A stretch of DNA of 64,000 nt, from contig JAAAJB010000042.1 in assembly GCA_016098155.1 (NCBI GenBank), positions 1 through 64,000 of the forward strand, written 5' to 3'. The position numbers were made by a program, and so were the translations under genes. Source of the DNA: Actinomortierella ambigua (taxonomy: Eukaryota > Mortierellomycota > Mortierellomycetes > Mortierellales > Mortierellaceae). Shown piece after piece: positions 12,197 to 23,961 of this stretch (positions are counted from its first letter, which is position 1; each line of letters opens with the position of its first letter). The notes under the pieces are model-generated. The model was not told where the DNA came from and made no database searches. It saw nothing but the letters and a program-made list of their open reading frames with translations.

Positions 12197-12674
12197 ACTA
12201 TTCTTTTCGTCTCTTTTCTTTCCCAATTTTTTTTATGAGGACAAAAAGGACACGAAGGAATTGGAGGAAGGGGCAGAGCACTCCTCTCCTTGTTTTTTTT
12301 TTGTTTTTGTTTTTATTTCATAACTCCAACAGCCAGATAGCTAGAAGAATAAAAAAAAAAGAGGCACACACACAAAGCAGAGCGAAACAAAGCACCAAAG
12401 TTAGAGTGGTGAACAGGGTATAAGAGGTGGAAAGGGAAGGGTCGAAAAGGGGGGGGGGAGGTTCCCGTAACAAAAAGAACCCCCCGGAGATGTGTGTGTG
12501 TGCGTTAGAGTATGAGGGAGAGAAAAGCGAAATAAAAAAAAGATACGCTATCAAGAATAAGATGGATGCCCTCGGGGAAAGGAAGAACCAGCTAAAGTTC
12601 CACACAACCTGCTCGTTGGAGAAGAACAAGTGAGATAGCAGTGGGGTGGGGGAGGGGGATTTCTTTCTCTCGCT
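12197..12674. other. Intergenic with homopolymer and purine runs
   Basis: This separates the converging monooxygenase copy 3 and the small secreted-protein gene. It holds T-, A- and G-runs (for example a G-run near 12450) and no gene-like frame. The presumed 3' ends of both neighbours lie here. Confidence 0.5.
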
Positions 12675-13052
12675 TTAGTTTCTGCAAGGTCGTCGGTTCA
12701 TGCATCGGCGTTCAAGAAGGCTGCGGTCGAGGAGGCGGACGCCTGCCTCCGCTTCAGTGTCAGCGACGTCGGTCTCTTCGGTGTCCTCGGCGTCCTCGCG
12801 CCTGTGAAGAGTGGTCGAATCGACAGACTCTTCATCATCACCAGCATCATCAGAAGCGACCGCGCGCCTTTCACGCAGGTAGTACGGCGGACGATAGAGG
12901 ACTGCCAAAGGCTCGGCGGCGCTGTCGGCGACGGCGGCGGTGCGCGATGGATCACTGTCAAGATGGTCCGGGCCCTGGATGGGCATCGCCCAGGCGAGGC
13001 TTGCTGCGAGCAAGGCGACGACCAATACGTGCATGACGATAGTGAACTTCAT
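12675..13052 (-). CDS. Small secreted protein with dibasic (Kex2-type) sites and a Cys-containing C-terminal peptide
   Basis: An intronless frame of 125 residues if started at the ATG ending at 13052; an upstream in-frame start at 13187 would bury the signal peptide. Residues 1-22 form a clear signal sequence (MKFTIVMHVLVVALLAASLA core). The mature part is acidic and carries basic cleavage-like sites: RERR followed by AVA, HRR followed by ED, and LERR followed by the terminal nonapeptide CMNRRPCRN. This layout matches a secreted precursor cut by Kex2 in the late Golgi, which would release a short C-terminal peptide with two Cys. No database family is recognised. It could instead be an ordinary small secreted protein. 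A TATAAA lies on the minus strand at 13185-13180, about 130 nt before the ATG. Confidence 0.6.
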   Translation of the reverse strand: MKFTIVMHVLVVALLAASLAWAMPIQGPDHLDSDPSRTAAVADSAAEPLAVLYRPPYYLRERRAVASDDAGDDEESVDSTTLHRREDAEDTEETDVADTEAEAGVRLLDRSLLERRCMNRRPCRN

Positions 13053-13179
13053 AGTTGGGAAGGTTGAAAAATAAATTGTGGAAGCTGGGCTTGTTTGTCT
13101 TGTAGGGAGCTTGTGGGAAGGAGAAACGGGTTTGGTTTGTTGGTTGTCTTTACAAAAAAGGTGCGGAAATCCCTGTACT

Positions 13180-13185
13180 TTATAC
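13180..13185 (-). promoter_or_regulatory. TATA-like element upstream of the small secreted protein
   Basis: On the minus strand this reads TGTATAAAG. It lies about 128 nt before the chosen ATG of the secreted-protein gene. It supports the downstream start (13052), because the longer frame start at 13187 would lie on top of the TATA element. Confidence 0.4.
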
Positions 13186-14231
13186 ACTTCAAGAGAAAAG
13201 GGCTTCTTCCCTTCCGTGAGATCCTACCGGGCATGTAGGTGGGCGGGGGGGGGTTCAATGGGATGCCTATTGTCCCACCCCCCGTGGTTGAGCAATTTTT
13301 TTTTCGTCCAAGTCAAAAACAGACTTCCCCACTGCATTTCAAAACAATGCGATACAAAAAAAGCACGTAGGCTCCAACCTCTAGATTGAGGCTTACACCG
13401 ACCCAAGGACCAATGGTGCTCATCTTTGTTTATGACCCATGACCTTTTTTTTTTTTGGTTGTCAATACTTTGTAGGTTCCATAGTTTGTCGGATGTGGAC
13501 GCGTCTTCATCGAATGATTGGATCATGCCGTGATCAGCATATCGAAGAAAAAGAAAGGAGGGAAAAGAATATCAAAACCCAGGCTGACACTAGGGAGTAA
13601 AGACTCTGTAGTTGAGTACTGTTTAACGAAAAGAAAGAAGTCGACTGGGCTTCTGATTTGCGGAGAGATGGAGAGTCAGTGCGCGCACAGACTTGAGGTT
13701 CAGCCTCTTGACGAATTGGGTTGAGAAAGATGAAAGGCGCCAAAAAGAGAATAACACACAAAACATCACCCATGTTCGCTCTTTTAGGGCGAGCATGTCA
13801 CCACAGGATTTTCATTCGCTTGTGTTGAGTGTTGTACATTCTCTTCTCAGCCAATAAGGAAACACCGCAAGTTGAACGACAAAGGTCCAAGTGTTGGGCT
13901 CACATTGTGTTCGCCACAAAAAAAAACTCTTCTTATCCTTGGAAGTTGGCAATGATTGGCTAGAACACGCGAATAAGGCTGGTCATCTTGCTGTGTTGCC
14001 TCTCTTTTTTTTTCCCAAAGAGGAATGGAGACGAACTTTTACTCGGGCTCCTTTACCCAGTGACCCACAAAAGGTCTTCGGCGAAGAAAAGAAAGACAAG
14101 TAGTAAAAGATAAAAAAAAATAGGCGGAATGTTTTTTAGCACATTGTAGCCGTGTGCCTACAGCGATGGGCGGTGTGATTTTTTTATTAGTGTTAGCAAG
14201 AGTAACAGAAAAAAAAAGTGGATGTTTTTGG

Positions 14232-14276
14232 TTGTGATGTGTGATGTGTGTGTGTGAGTGTGTGTGTGTGAGTATG
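14232..14276. repeat. (GT)n-type simple repeat
   Basis: Alternating TG with scattered A interruptions, immediately downstream of the large minus-strand gene's stop. On the transcript strand it is an AC-rich tract in the presumed 3' UTR. Confidence 0.7.
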
Positions 14277-14277
14277 T

Positions 14278-17200
14278 TCAAACAGCTACAGGCTCGATGA
14301 CTGCTTCGGTTTCGTTTTCGACTTCCTTCAGCACATGCGTCGACGTTGCCGACAAGGTCACCGAGGACCCATCGCCAAAGTCAAGACCCATCGCCTGGCG
14401 CATGGACTTGCGCCTATTGTGTTGGAGATGGTGATGGCGCAGACTATCGCCGCCACCCATTGACGCTCGACCGGGGCGCTGATTTCGGTCAATCTCCTGC
14501 TGTGAGGACGACTGCAAGTCATGTGCCTGTTGTTGTTGCTGTTGTTGTTGATGATGTTGTTGTTGTTGTTGATGATGTTGATGCTGCTCGTCACATTGCT
14601 GAAACTCGCGCAGCTGTTCACTCAGGCGATACTGCAAGCCCTTCAAGTGGTTCAGCAGGCCTGGGATCACCTCGACCGAGAACTTGACATGGTCTTGCTC
14701 GCCATTCTTAAACACAAACTGCTGTGCAACCTCCTGTCCAAGTCCCTCCACCAGAATGTCCTTGAGCACCTGCATATGCCGGTCCGACGGAATTGGCGAT
14801 ACCACACCCGTAATTGGTCCGTCCATAAAGCTATAGCTGTAGCAGCTAAAGCTCTCGTAGCCATCATCAATTAGGTCGTCATCGTCGTCGTCGTCTTCAT
14901 CGTTTTGCTGTTCGTCATCTTCGTCGTCGCCCTCACCTTCTTGCACGCGACCACGACTCCTAGCCTCTCCTCCTTCTTCGGCTTCGGCATCGTCGATGGG
15001 GTAGCCTAACGAACCACCGTGGTCATGACGGTTAGCACCCATCACCACCACCGGTCGCGAGACTGACGATGGCGATCCAATGTTATCTTCCTCCTCTTCT
15101 TCTTCCATGGGTGGTGCAGATTCGAGCGACAGTTCATGTGCGAACGAGGCCATCTCCGAGTGGGGTGACGTCAAGGGCGATGGTTCAACGATATTGCTCT
15201 CGACTGGACCAAAGTACCCATGGATAGGATGATGACCCTCAGAAGCTGCCGGCGAACCGACACTCATGGCCGGCGAGGTGACTCCATTAGACTTGTTGGA
15301 CGAAGACCCGGTGGCCATCCGTGAGAATCGCTTCCAGGCACTCTCACGGGGGCTAGGAAGCGGAGGCGAGGCTGCTGCTACAACGGGAATTGCTGGAGAA
15401 ACAACAGTCGATGCATGGGCATTGGCCATGTTGCTCTTGCTCTTGTGATGCGTGAGCCGCCGCTTGGACGGTCGTCGAGGAAGAGGCCTCTTGGTGGCAG
15501 CCGTTGGCGTGGAAGGCCGCGAGGGCTGGGTTTGTGTTTGTGCAATCTCACCCAGGTCGATGATGACTTCTGCTTGCTCCCAGTCCCGCTGAAAGACTGT
15601 GGAAAGATGCTGGTATTTGTTGGGGTTCTTGGCTCGGAGTGACCGAGATGCTGTGCGAAGAGAGGCGCGTAGTGTCTTGAGGTCTGTTTGACAAAGCGAG
15701 CAGTAAAGGAGTGGGTCAGGTTGTTTGTTTTTTTTTCCTGTTCTTCTATTATTTCCCCCTCTCTTCCCTTTTTCTTCCTCTCCCCCTACCCTACCCTACC
15801 CTACCCGGTCTCTCCTTTCTCTTGTTGCACCTTCACTCTCTTCCCCCCATCCCCCTTTTTTCTTCCACGGGTTCTTGAGGAAAAAAAAGGTTATCTTCTT
15901 TCGCGACTCACCTTCGATCTGTAGGGCAAAGTCCTTGATGTTGTAAATGTCCATTTGAAGCGAGATTTGTGTCTCAACGACCTGCGTTGGCACATTGATA
16001 TTCTCGGCCTCAATCTCAAAGTCTTCGTCCCAGTTCTCGCTCGGCAGCGACGGTAGCTTGAACATACCTCGGTTACCCAACGACCCCGTCACCGCGCTTG
16101 CTCCACCATGTTGACGATGATGATGCTGGTGGCCCTGAGAGTGTTCAGTGGGGAGAGAAATGCACCGTTGTCGAGAACGCATACTGCCATTCGACGGTCC
16201 CTTCTGGTGTAGTTGGTGATAGTGGTTGTGGTTGTGATTGTGATGATGGTGATGAAGATGGTGTTGAAGGTGATGATGATGGTAATGGTCGTGGAAATGG
16301 TTATTCGTCCCCGAAAGTGGGAGCGTCACCGTTGAGAAGCTGGTTGGCTGAGCTGCACCGACAGTGTACATGGGGCTAGAGGATGGTGCGCCAGCATCAG
16401 ACTGGATGTCCCAGTCTTCGTCGTCCTCGTCCTCGTCCTCGTCCTCCATCAACACCTTCCTCGAAGAAGAAGGTGGGGGTGGCGACGGTGGTTCTGGACT
16501 GCACCGGTCAAGCTCCGATTCTAACCGCTCGCCTTCTGGAAAGGATCGAAGGACGAGCTCCCTTGTCTCGTCATGCAAATCGTCCCCCTGAAATGAAGAA
16601 CGGTGGATATGCGCTGCACGCCCAAGGGTAAAACGGATACCATTCTCTTCATCAAAGTCATCCTCCTCCTCCTCTTCTTCTTCTTCTTCATGCTCAGAGA
16701 TAGAGTGGTTGCCCTCATCCGAGACGTAGGGGCTCGCGTTGCGATTGTGGGTGTGGGCAGGATAAGGGCGTCGAAGATGATGCTTAGCAAACGAAGGTGA
16801 GGAGGATGCAGGGGCTCGGCCAGATGGAGAAGATGCTGCTACTAGCTTTGATGATGTCGTGGGTAAGGAGGCAGTGGCATAAGGTGTGGCTCGACGGGAC
16901 AGGGCAGAGAGAGGATGAGGAGGGGGAGGAGGAGGAGGCATGGACGTCCCTGCTACCGCGTCGGCAGGGAGACCACTGACACCGCGAGAGGTGACGCGTG
17001 GCGATGCACCACCCCGTGTGGGCTGGAATTGGATGGATGAGGTAGCAGTGCTAGTGGTGGTGGTGGTGGGCGACTGCCGTGGCCAATGGAACAGATTCGA
17101 GTCTCTCCATATCCGCCGCAGGCGACTATGCGCACTGGACGCGATTGGGGGCGAGCGGGGAATCGTGGTGCCGCTCGCGCCCTGTCGCGTGTCCACCACG

Positions 17201-18159
17201 GGCGAGGGACTGCGATCTGCATACCGGTCACAAGAGCACTTGGACAGTAGCGTAGGATGGGGCGTGTGGTGGATGGGGGCTGGATGATGTACATGCGAGT
17301 TGCGATGGCTTTTGTGATGGTTGCTGCTGTTACTGTTGTTGCTGTTGTTGTTGTTGTTACCGTGCTTCTTGCCGCTGGTGCGATGCTGATGCTCGTTCAT
17401 GAACGACTCAATGTCGGATCCTTGCGCAAACGACGATGATGGGGTAGATGTAGGGGTAATGGTCGTGGCCGATGTCGAATACGACGAGGTGGAGGAGCAG
17501 GTCGAAAACGATGACAGTCGTGAGGATGAAAATGAGGATGACAAGCCCAGGAAGGAATGTTCCGTCCGATTGGAATGTTTAGTAAAAAGTCTTCCTGGCA
17601 AAGGCAATGCGCCAGAAGCCAATGGAATCGGGGTGTTGGTCCTCGACGACGATGTGGGTGAGAGAGGGGCAGACAAGCGAAACGCGCTGAGTGAAGTCGA
17701 CCGTGGGGGTGGGGTTGGTGGTTCGGGGAGGATCTTTTCAGGGTGAACCACGAGTGGGTGGACACTCGACGGCAGCATGATGTAGTTTGGCCGCGATACA
17801 TGGACAGGACACTTGTTCTTTTGGCGAAACAGGCGGAAGCGCTTATGTACATGGCACGCCTGTGTGTGGTGGGGGTGGTGGTGAGGAGAGGGGGACGGGG
17901 CGCGCGGGTGCTGCTGCTCCTGTACGTGAGTACAGTTTTGTGGTGTGCAAGGGATTGTTTCTTTCGCTTGAAGGGGCCGAGCAAACACGTATCCCAGGGC
18001 GGATGCAGTGCCTACGGCACCTGAAGCATACGCCAGCTTTGAGGATGACAGGGGCGACGCAGGAGCCGAGCGTGAGCGCAAAGGGCCCGATGGAGAGTCC
18101 GTGAATGCATGATGAAGGTGCCGGCAGTAGCAGGGGCCATTTGTTGTTGTGAGGAGCAT
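14278..18159 (-). CDS. Large low-complexity protein with a WDxDFE motif, function unknown
   Basis: Two exons on the minus strand: 18159-15912 and 15683-14278, joined by a GTGAGT donor and a CAG acceptor, giving 1217 residues in frame. The start is the ATG at 18159; the open frame further upstream translates a CT/GT-repeat leader and is not credible. The N-terminal two-thirds is Ser/Pro/His/Asn-rich with acidic patches. Around residues 700-749 a well-ordered segment begins ENWDEDFEIEAENINVPTQ and runs into a predicted helical region across the exon junction. Later come an acidic block, a Gln/His repeat near residues 1130-1160, and a second ordered block (SVEVIPGLLNHLKGLQYRL). WDxDF motifs are known from septation/mitotic-exit network proteins such as Byr4/Bfa1 and SepH/Cdc7. 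A role there is only a guess. Confidence 0.75.
15782..15806 (-). repeat. G-quadruplex-forming repeat inside the intron of the large minus-strand gene
   Basis: The plus strand shows five C-tracts separated by TA. The transcribed strand reads GGGTAGGGTAGGGTAGGG within the intron 15911-15684. It resembles a telomere-type repeat but is only about 25 nt long and internal. It could affect splicing or transcription of the host gene. Confidence 0.65.
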
Positions 18160-21100
18160 GACAGCATGCAGTGCAGGGCGAGAGAGAGGTAAGAGTATGT
18201 GTATGAGAAGGAGCACAACGAGGGAGCACGCGAAAGAGAGTAAGTGAGTGAAGTGAGAGTGAGAAGTTTGAGAGTGTTTGCGTGTGAGAGAGAGAGAGAA
18301 AGAGAGAGAGTGTGTGTGTATGTGTTTACAGGAGGGAGAGATGGCAAGAGTGCGTGAGAGTATGCGTGCGTGTGTGAAAGAAGAAAGGAGGAATTGGAGG
18401 AGGAGGGGTGAGGCACAATAAAAGCAGGAGGAGGGATGGATGATGATAGGAGCAGTCAACAACAAAAGCGATATCAAGGAGAAGAGGAGGAGGATACGAG
18501 AATATAGTGGTGGTGGCGATAGAAGATCGAGGTGGTGGTGGGTGGTGGTGGTAGAAGCAGAGGTAGTAAGGAAACGCCAAGAGTGAAGTGGCAAATGTTG
18601 ATGTCGATGGAGGTTGTGGAGGGGTCGGTGGAGCGTACACAGGAACGGATCGAGAGAAGCATGAGAAGAGCAAAGAATAGGAGAAAAAAACCAGGTTAGT
18701 CAAGATGTCTTTGAAGTTTGGATGGAACTAACAGTATCAAACGAAGAAAGCAGGGTACAAAACGTTGTCCCTTTTTGTATAAGGGTTCTGTGCCGTGTGG
18801 TTGTGGACATGGACGGACCAAGCAAGAATGAGCAAAGGAAACAGGAACAGTTGAAGGATAGGGCGAGGAGGCCGAGGAGCGTTTCAAGTAAGGTTGCAAA
18901 TGATTGGTAACCGATCACAAAAAAGGCAACAAACGTGTCTTCCTGCCTAGGTCTGAATGCAACATAGAACCGCCCGCCTTTCGTGGCGGTGTCTTTGGTA
19001 ATACCTCCGCGGGCAGTATGCATTTTTGAACAATGAATGAATCGACGACAAACGACATCTTGGAGGGGGGGGGAGAACAGGCAAGTGGGCTAAAGCAGGC
19101 AAGTAGGCAGGTAGGGCCGAAAGGGGGAGGGGGGTGTTTGTGTGCAGAATGAACAGGGATTGTGCGCAAAGACGAACAGGAAGTGAGGGAGGGAGTGGAG
19201 GGCCGAAAGGGGGGGGGTGACAGGTCCAAACAAAAGGGTGAACGACAGGGCCGTTTCTCCCCCACTCCACAAGAGACAGGGTGTGTGTGTATGTGTCATA
19301 TGCACGACGAGGGGTGATCAGGGCATGTTATAATTATAACAGAATAGGGGCGCCGGGATCCCAAGAGCAACATGGCATCCACTGACTCGTTCAGACTCCC
19401 ACTGCTCTATAGATTCGCGAAGCTTACTGTTCGTTGCGCTTCTCCTACACCACCACCACCACCACCATGATCGTCATGGGGCCATTTTTGGAGAGAGCTC
19501 AACCAGACTACCGCCGGTGGCGAAGTAACAGGAAGGTAATTGATGGGGCCGCGTCTCCGATAAGAAACCTGGCCAATAGAGTGAGGAGAACCCAACGGAA
19601 ACTTACCGAACTGATGGCACCATGCGACGACATTGCTAGAACCTCCACTGAGTGGCTGCGGTCGATCCTGCAGAGTCTATTCCGTCTCTAGAGCGAATAA
19701 GTGCAGATGGCGAAGAGACAGAGAGAGAGAGAGAGCGGAGGAGTGTGGCAGTCGTCAATGACCTTTTTTGTTGGTGGTGAACTGTCGATCGGCGTTTTCT
19801 TCGGCAGGTGTGAGACGATCGAAGACTGGAAATGCTGGGCCGAGAACTTGCCGATTCTGGCGTTAAGCACGATACAGAGAGAATTGAGAAAGAGAGATAG
19901 GTTGAAGGTATTCCGTGAGACTGACAAGCCAACAAGGACAACCTGCAGAATGTGAGGTGAAGAAGAAAAGGCAGAGCGAGGGATAGAGAGGAATAGCGGA
20001 GGGAGCGTGTTGAGCCTGTTTCGCTATTGTCGCAGTCGTTGGGAGTGAGGGCAGACAGTGAAAGGAGGTGGAAAGATGGTACGAAGGGGTTCTGCTTTGT
20101 TTTTTTGTTTTTTGTTCGTGGACGAGAGAAGGGTTGGAAACGAAAGAATACAAGACTGGTTCGAGTTTCAAGGCAATGGAGGGTTGGAGCATGCGAGCGT
20201 TGGGAAACGGGGAATTTCGAAAGGGCGAGAATGGAGGGAACGGTGTGTGAAGAGGAATGAGAAGACAGAGTGGAGGAGGAAGAAAAGCAAGAGGTACATA
20301 TTCAGGGGGGGGGGAGGCAGAAGGAGGAAAGGGGTGGCCTGACAGCCCGAGGCTGCAATGGGGTGCACAGCATGTCCATTCCAACGACATGACCACGAAC
20401 TCTGTCATTGTTTCCATTCAGTCAACAACAAAAGGAAAAAATAAAGACCACTTTGAATGGAGACTTGGCTAGATCTGGTCCACGCATTGGACCCTACATG
20501 ACCCACATGGCAGTAATCGGCTAGTTCCTCCTCTGATTGCCTGTTCAGTTTTTGCCCAACAGGCGTGCGCCCTGTGCTCCGAGGGGGTGGGGGGGGGGGC
20601 AATCCATTTCCTCTTCTCGGTCACATCCCACGCGCCTTCCTCGACAGCGAAGAACAAGGCGTAGTTCACCAACCACCACTTTTGGGAGAGAAGGGAGGAG
20701 CGTACATGTTCAAAGAGGACAAGGAGAGACGAGTGTGAGTAAGGGAAAAGAGGGAGGGTGACAGTGTCGAGGTTCGTGCAAGCAAGATGAGAGAAAGAGA
20801 GAAAGAAAGAAAGAAAGAGAGAAAGAGGGACATACACATACACACATATACACACACACATACACACATGCACACACATACACACATATACACACATATT
20901 CACGCACAAAAAAAAGGAACAACACCGAGTTCGTGAAAGGCACACGGTTTGTTTGTTTTGTTGTAGACCAAGAACACACTATCCTCTCCTCCTTCTCCCC
21001 TCCCCTTTCACCACCCCTGACTCTCGCGCTCTCGCTTCTCTGTCTCTGCCTCTCTGTCGTTTCCCCTGCCGCCAATGACCCTGTCGCGGCAGCACAGCGG

Positions 21101-23623
21101 ACAATGAGCGCATGGCCTGCCCATCGAATAATAGCAGGCACAGATTTGGCCACTGGGGGGGGGAGAGGTTGATTTTGCGTGCATGTTGGTTTGGCCTGTT
21201 TGCGAGGCCAAGGCCAACCACACCCTTGGTTCTAGGCAGCAACAGCACAGTCATCACTTCCCCTCCTTTCTCCAATACATGTATGTCATATCGTAGCACG
21301 TTCTCTTCACCCATTGAGTAATCCGCCTGCGCATTGCATGCAAGTAAGCCCGATCTATTATTGTAGGCAGTGTAGTGGACAATAAAAAAAAAAAAAAAAA
21401 TAAAAAAGGGAGGTTGCACGGAGATAGTTGACCTCAAGTGTACAGTACACATAAAAAAAAAGGGTTTGTCCACACCACGTTCCTGGATGACCTCACCTCA
21501 ACACTGTCAAGAGCAGCAGCAGCCATCGCGGCAAATAAATAGTGTACATCACTATGTACAAGGAGCCTGCAAGGACCACGAAGAACTGCGGCTAAATCGT
21601 GGATTGGACCGCGGCAAAGCATAGTCAAGAAAAGATCATAGATGGGTTTATTTTATTTTTTGGAGGGAACGATGGAGAGCCGATGTCATTGCCGCTCCGC
21701 TGTGGTGATCGCCCTTAGCGATCTTTGGGGTAGTGATCCAGGCTCCAAACATACACCAAAATAACAGTAGCGTTGTTTGTATGTGTATGTCAACTTGGTT
21801 TGCGTGTCTGTACCCTAAACAGGACCAACGAAATTGTCCGAACAAGAGAGAAAACTACCTCTCAAGTATGACAAGAGGGGCCAAACAAAAGAGGGAGGCA
21901 GAGAAAAACCAAGAGCTGCTCTGTTGGGTTGGATTGGTTTGGGGGTGGGGAGGGGAGCAGAGTGAGTGAAAAGGTGAGCGACTGCGTGAGTGAGCAGTGT
22001 AGTCGTGGTAGCAGTGGGTAGCGGAGAGTTGTACTCCAACAGCTACTCGGGATGCATGTGTGTGTATGACTGACATACCCCACCCCTACAGTCCTCCTGT
22101 CAAATGGGTAACAGGGCCAGGTTGTTGACAGGCATGCACAGAAGAATCATAAAGGTGAGCTCGTGCTTCGTCCCCCTTCTTTCGTGCACAGTACAGTACT
22201 GTTCGCTCTCACGTTGGAGGTCGGACACCCTTTTGAAAAGGAAGGCCGACAGAGAGTGAAAGAAAGAAAGTGAGACGAGAGAAAGAAGGAGGCGCCATCG
22301 AGTCAGCGTGATATACTTGAGGCCTGACAATTTACAGAAGTATTAGGTTATTGGGAGTACATAACACGAGTCATGCGGCTAGTCTATCCCCCCCCCTCCT
22401 TTCCCCTTTCTTCCTTCTTTTTTTTTCCCCCCTGTCTACAACAATTGTCTACAATTCAGCCTTCGATATTCTTGGTTAGGCCATGTGGGAGGAACAAAAG
22501 GGCGACGTGAATAAATGGTTACAATAGCGCCAGGGATGGACAGTGAGAAAAGGGGATGTCGTGTCTAAGGATCTCTCTCCGCCAGCTCTGGTTCACGCAC
22601 TCATGCAAAAAAAAAACACCTCTATTCCCTATTTTCCATACACTGCCCCATTCTTGCTCTCCACCACCATCTGTTACAACTACAACAACCCTTGCTTCTC
22701 TGTTTGTCGGACAATGGTGAAGAAAGTACATGCTCAAGATCACTCAATGCTTGCCTGCTGCCCCAATGCGCGTCGTGCGATACGTAAGAGCTTGCTCTAT
22801 GTAATAAAGGAGAGGGGAATGGTTGATATGGGGGGAAAAAAAGAGAAAGAGGAGTGAGGATGACCTTTTGCGCCATACTGCACATAATGACTGGCAAAGT
22901 GTCATGCTCACCATGGCCATGCACTCGAATTGGCACGCGCATACGAGGGCATTCCAATTGAGTTTCGCGTTTCTCGAGCGCACAGGTCGCTGAAATGGGG
23001 ATGAAGGGGGCGGCGGGGAGGGGGGGGAGGAGATACGAGGGACATGTGCGCGTCTTTTGCTCGCACGCAGGACTTGCTTCTCTCTCACACACTCCTCTGT
23101 CTCTCTATCTCTCCTGCTCTCTCATTGCGCAATGTGAAAAAAGGGGAAACGCGCTGCTTCACCTCACCCCCCTCCCTCCACCCCATCACTTCATATATGT
23201 ACAAACAACTGCTCTGTATTTCGCGCTGTAGTATGCATCTGGCGAGAGCATCCTGCACGCTCTGATCCAGAGGGCTGGCCAGTCAAAACCACAGAGTGGC
23301 AGTTTGAGATCATGCACGACGCCAGCTTGGACGCGTTGTGTCTTACAACACTCGTGACTCGGTGAGATTTTTGTTGGTGTTGTTGTTGTTTGTTTCTTTC
23401 TTCTGGGCCCACACAGGCCTTTCTATTGATATACGACAATGGTCGCTTAAGGGAAAAAAAGCAAAGGTCAAAGCCTTTTGCCCTTTTCCTAGTGGTAGTC
23501 TTTCTCTCCTCACACTTTCTTCTTTTTTTTCGCACACTGTTATTTTTTTTTCTCACACCCCTTCAAACTATCTTTTCTACTTTCCTGCCCCAAAAAACGG
23601 ATTCACGCGTAAACACCATTATC
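18160..23623. other. Gene desert of about 5.4 kb, rich in simple repeats
   Basis: No gene with a recognised domain or splice pattern was found. The first part is the leader of the large minus-strand gene, with (GA)n and (GT)n tracts (about 18270-18324). Further on are a G-run near 19069-19077, a GAAA-type tract (20788-20830), a CA-type tract (20831-20902) and a mixed A-run (21381-21398). A 14-nt perfect palindrome GTTATAATTATAAC lies at 19327-19340. A 74-codon frame from an ATG at 19467 follows an ACC repeat; it has no homologue I recognise and is not called. The stretch before 23624 is the CT-rich leader of the small Q-rich gene. Confidence 0.5.
20788..20902. repeat. Adjacent (GAAA)n and (CA)n microsatellites
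   Basis: An imperfect GA/GAAA tract is followed directly by an imperfect CATA/CACA tract in the gene desert. No coding role is seen. Confidence 0.75.
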
Positions 23624-23961
23624 ATGGACCAGAGCAAGACCGGTCGTAGGTCCTCCACTAGCGACTCTGGCGCGAACGAGCGCTCCACCTCTCAAAGAAG
23701 CGCCGAGAGCCGCATGTCCTCGTCTGAAGCCAACCGCGCCCAGCGACAGGCAGAGCCCCTGCAGCAGCAGCAGCAGCAACAGCAGCCTCAGAATGCTGGC
23801 GAGCGAGGCTTCAAGCTTGGACACCGCTATGCAGAGTAAGTCTTCTTCTTTTCGAAAGAACTTTTTGCTATAGAAAAGTTGTTTCTTATCCATGTAACCT
23901 GCTATTACTATTTCTCTTTCTTGGCTTTAGGATGAACTCTGACTGGGTCCATTTCTCGTAA
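23624..23961 (+). CDS. Small Ser/Gln-rich protein of unknown function
   Basis: Two exons, 23624-23835 and 23931-23961, joined by GTAAGT and a TTTAG acceptor, giving 80 residues. The first two-thirds is polar and Ser/Arg-rich with a run of glutamines encoded by CAG/CAA (about residues 47-54). The C-terminal part (GFKLGHRYAEMNSDWVHFS) is better ordered and spans the intron, which supports a real spliced gene. No signal peptide, membrane segment or known domain is seen. An AATAAA occurs about 45 nt after the stop. It could be a small nuclear or stress-related protein, but no function is claimed. Confidence 0.6.

Larger units (their letters stand above)
13053..14277. other. Intergenic, no supported gene
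   Basis: Apart from the promoter of the small secreted protein, no coding signal is seen. A GT-rich simple repeat (about 14232-14276) abuts the stop codon of the large minus-strand gene, so it probably lies in that gene's 3' untranslated region. Confidence 0.45.

Noticed and set aside
14346..14874. Plus-strand frames opposite the Gln/His repeat of the large minus-strand gene
   Set aside because: Shadows of the CAG/CAA repeat on the coding strand.
15782..15806. Telomere end or interstitial telomere block
   Set aside because: Only about five short units, within an intron of an intact gene; listed instead as a G-quadruplex candidate.
18160..18594. Open frame extending the large minus-strand protein by 145 residues upstream
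   Set aside because: It translates CT/GT/GA simple-repeat leader into runs of Ser/Leu/His/Thr. The ATG at 18159 is a better start.
19327..19340. Perfect 14-nt palindrome GTTATAATTATAAC
   Set aside because: AT-rich palindromes of this length arise by chance; no gene start nearby to regulate.
19467..19691. 74-codon plus-strand frame with a helical, Arg-rich sequence
   Set aside because: No signal peptide, domain, splice partner or known homologue; it follows an ACC microsatellite. It could be real, but support is too thin.
20831..20902. Possible CRISPR-like repetition
   Set aside because: Continuous dinucleotide-type microsatellite with no unique spacers; eukaryotic context.
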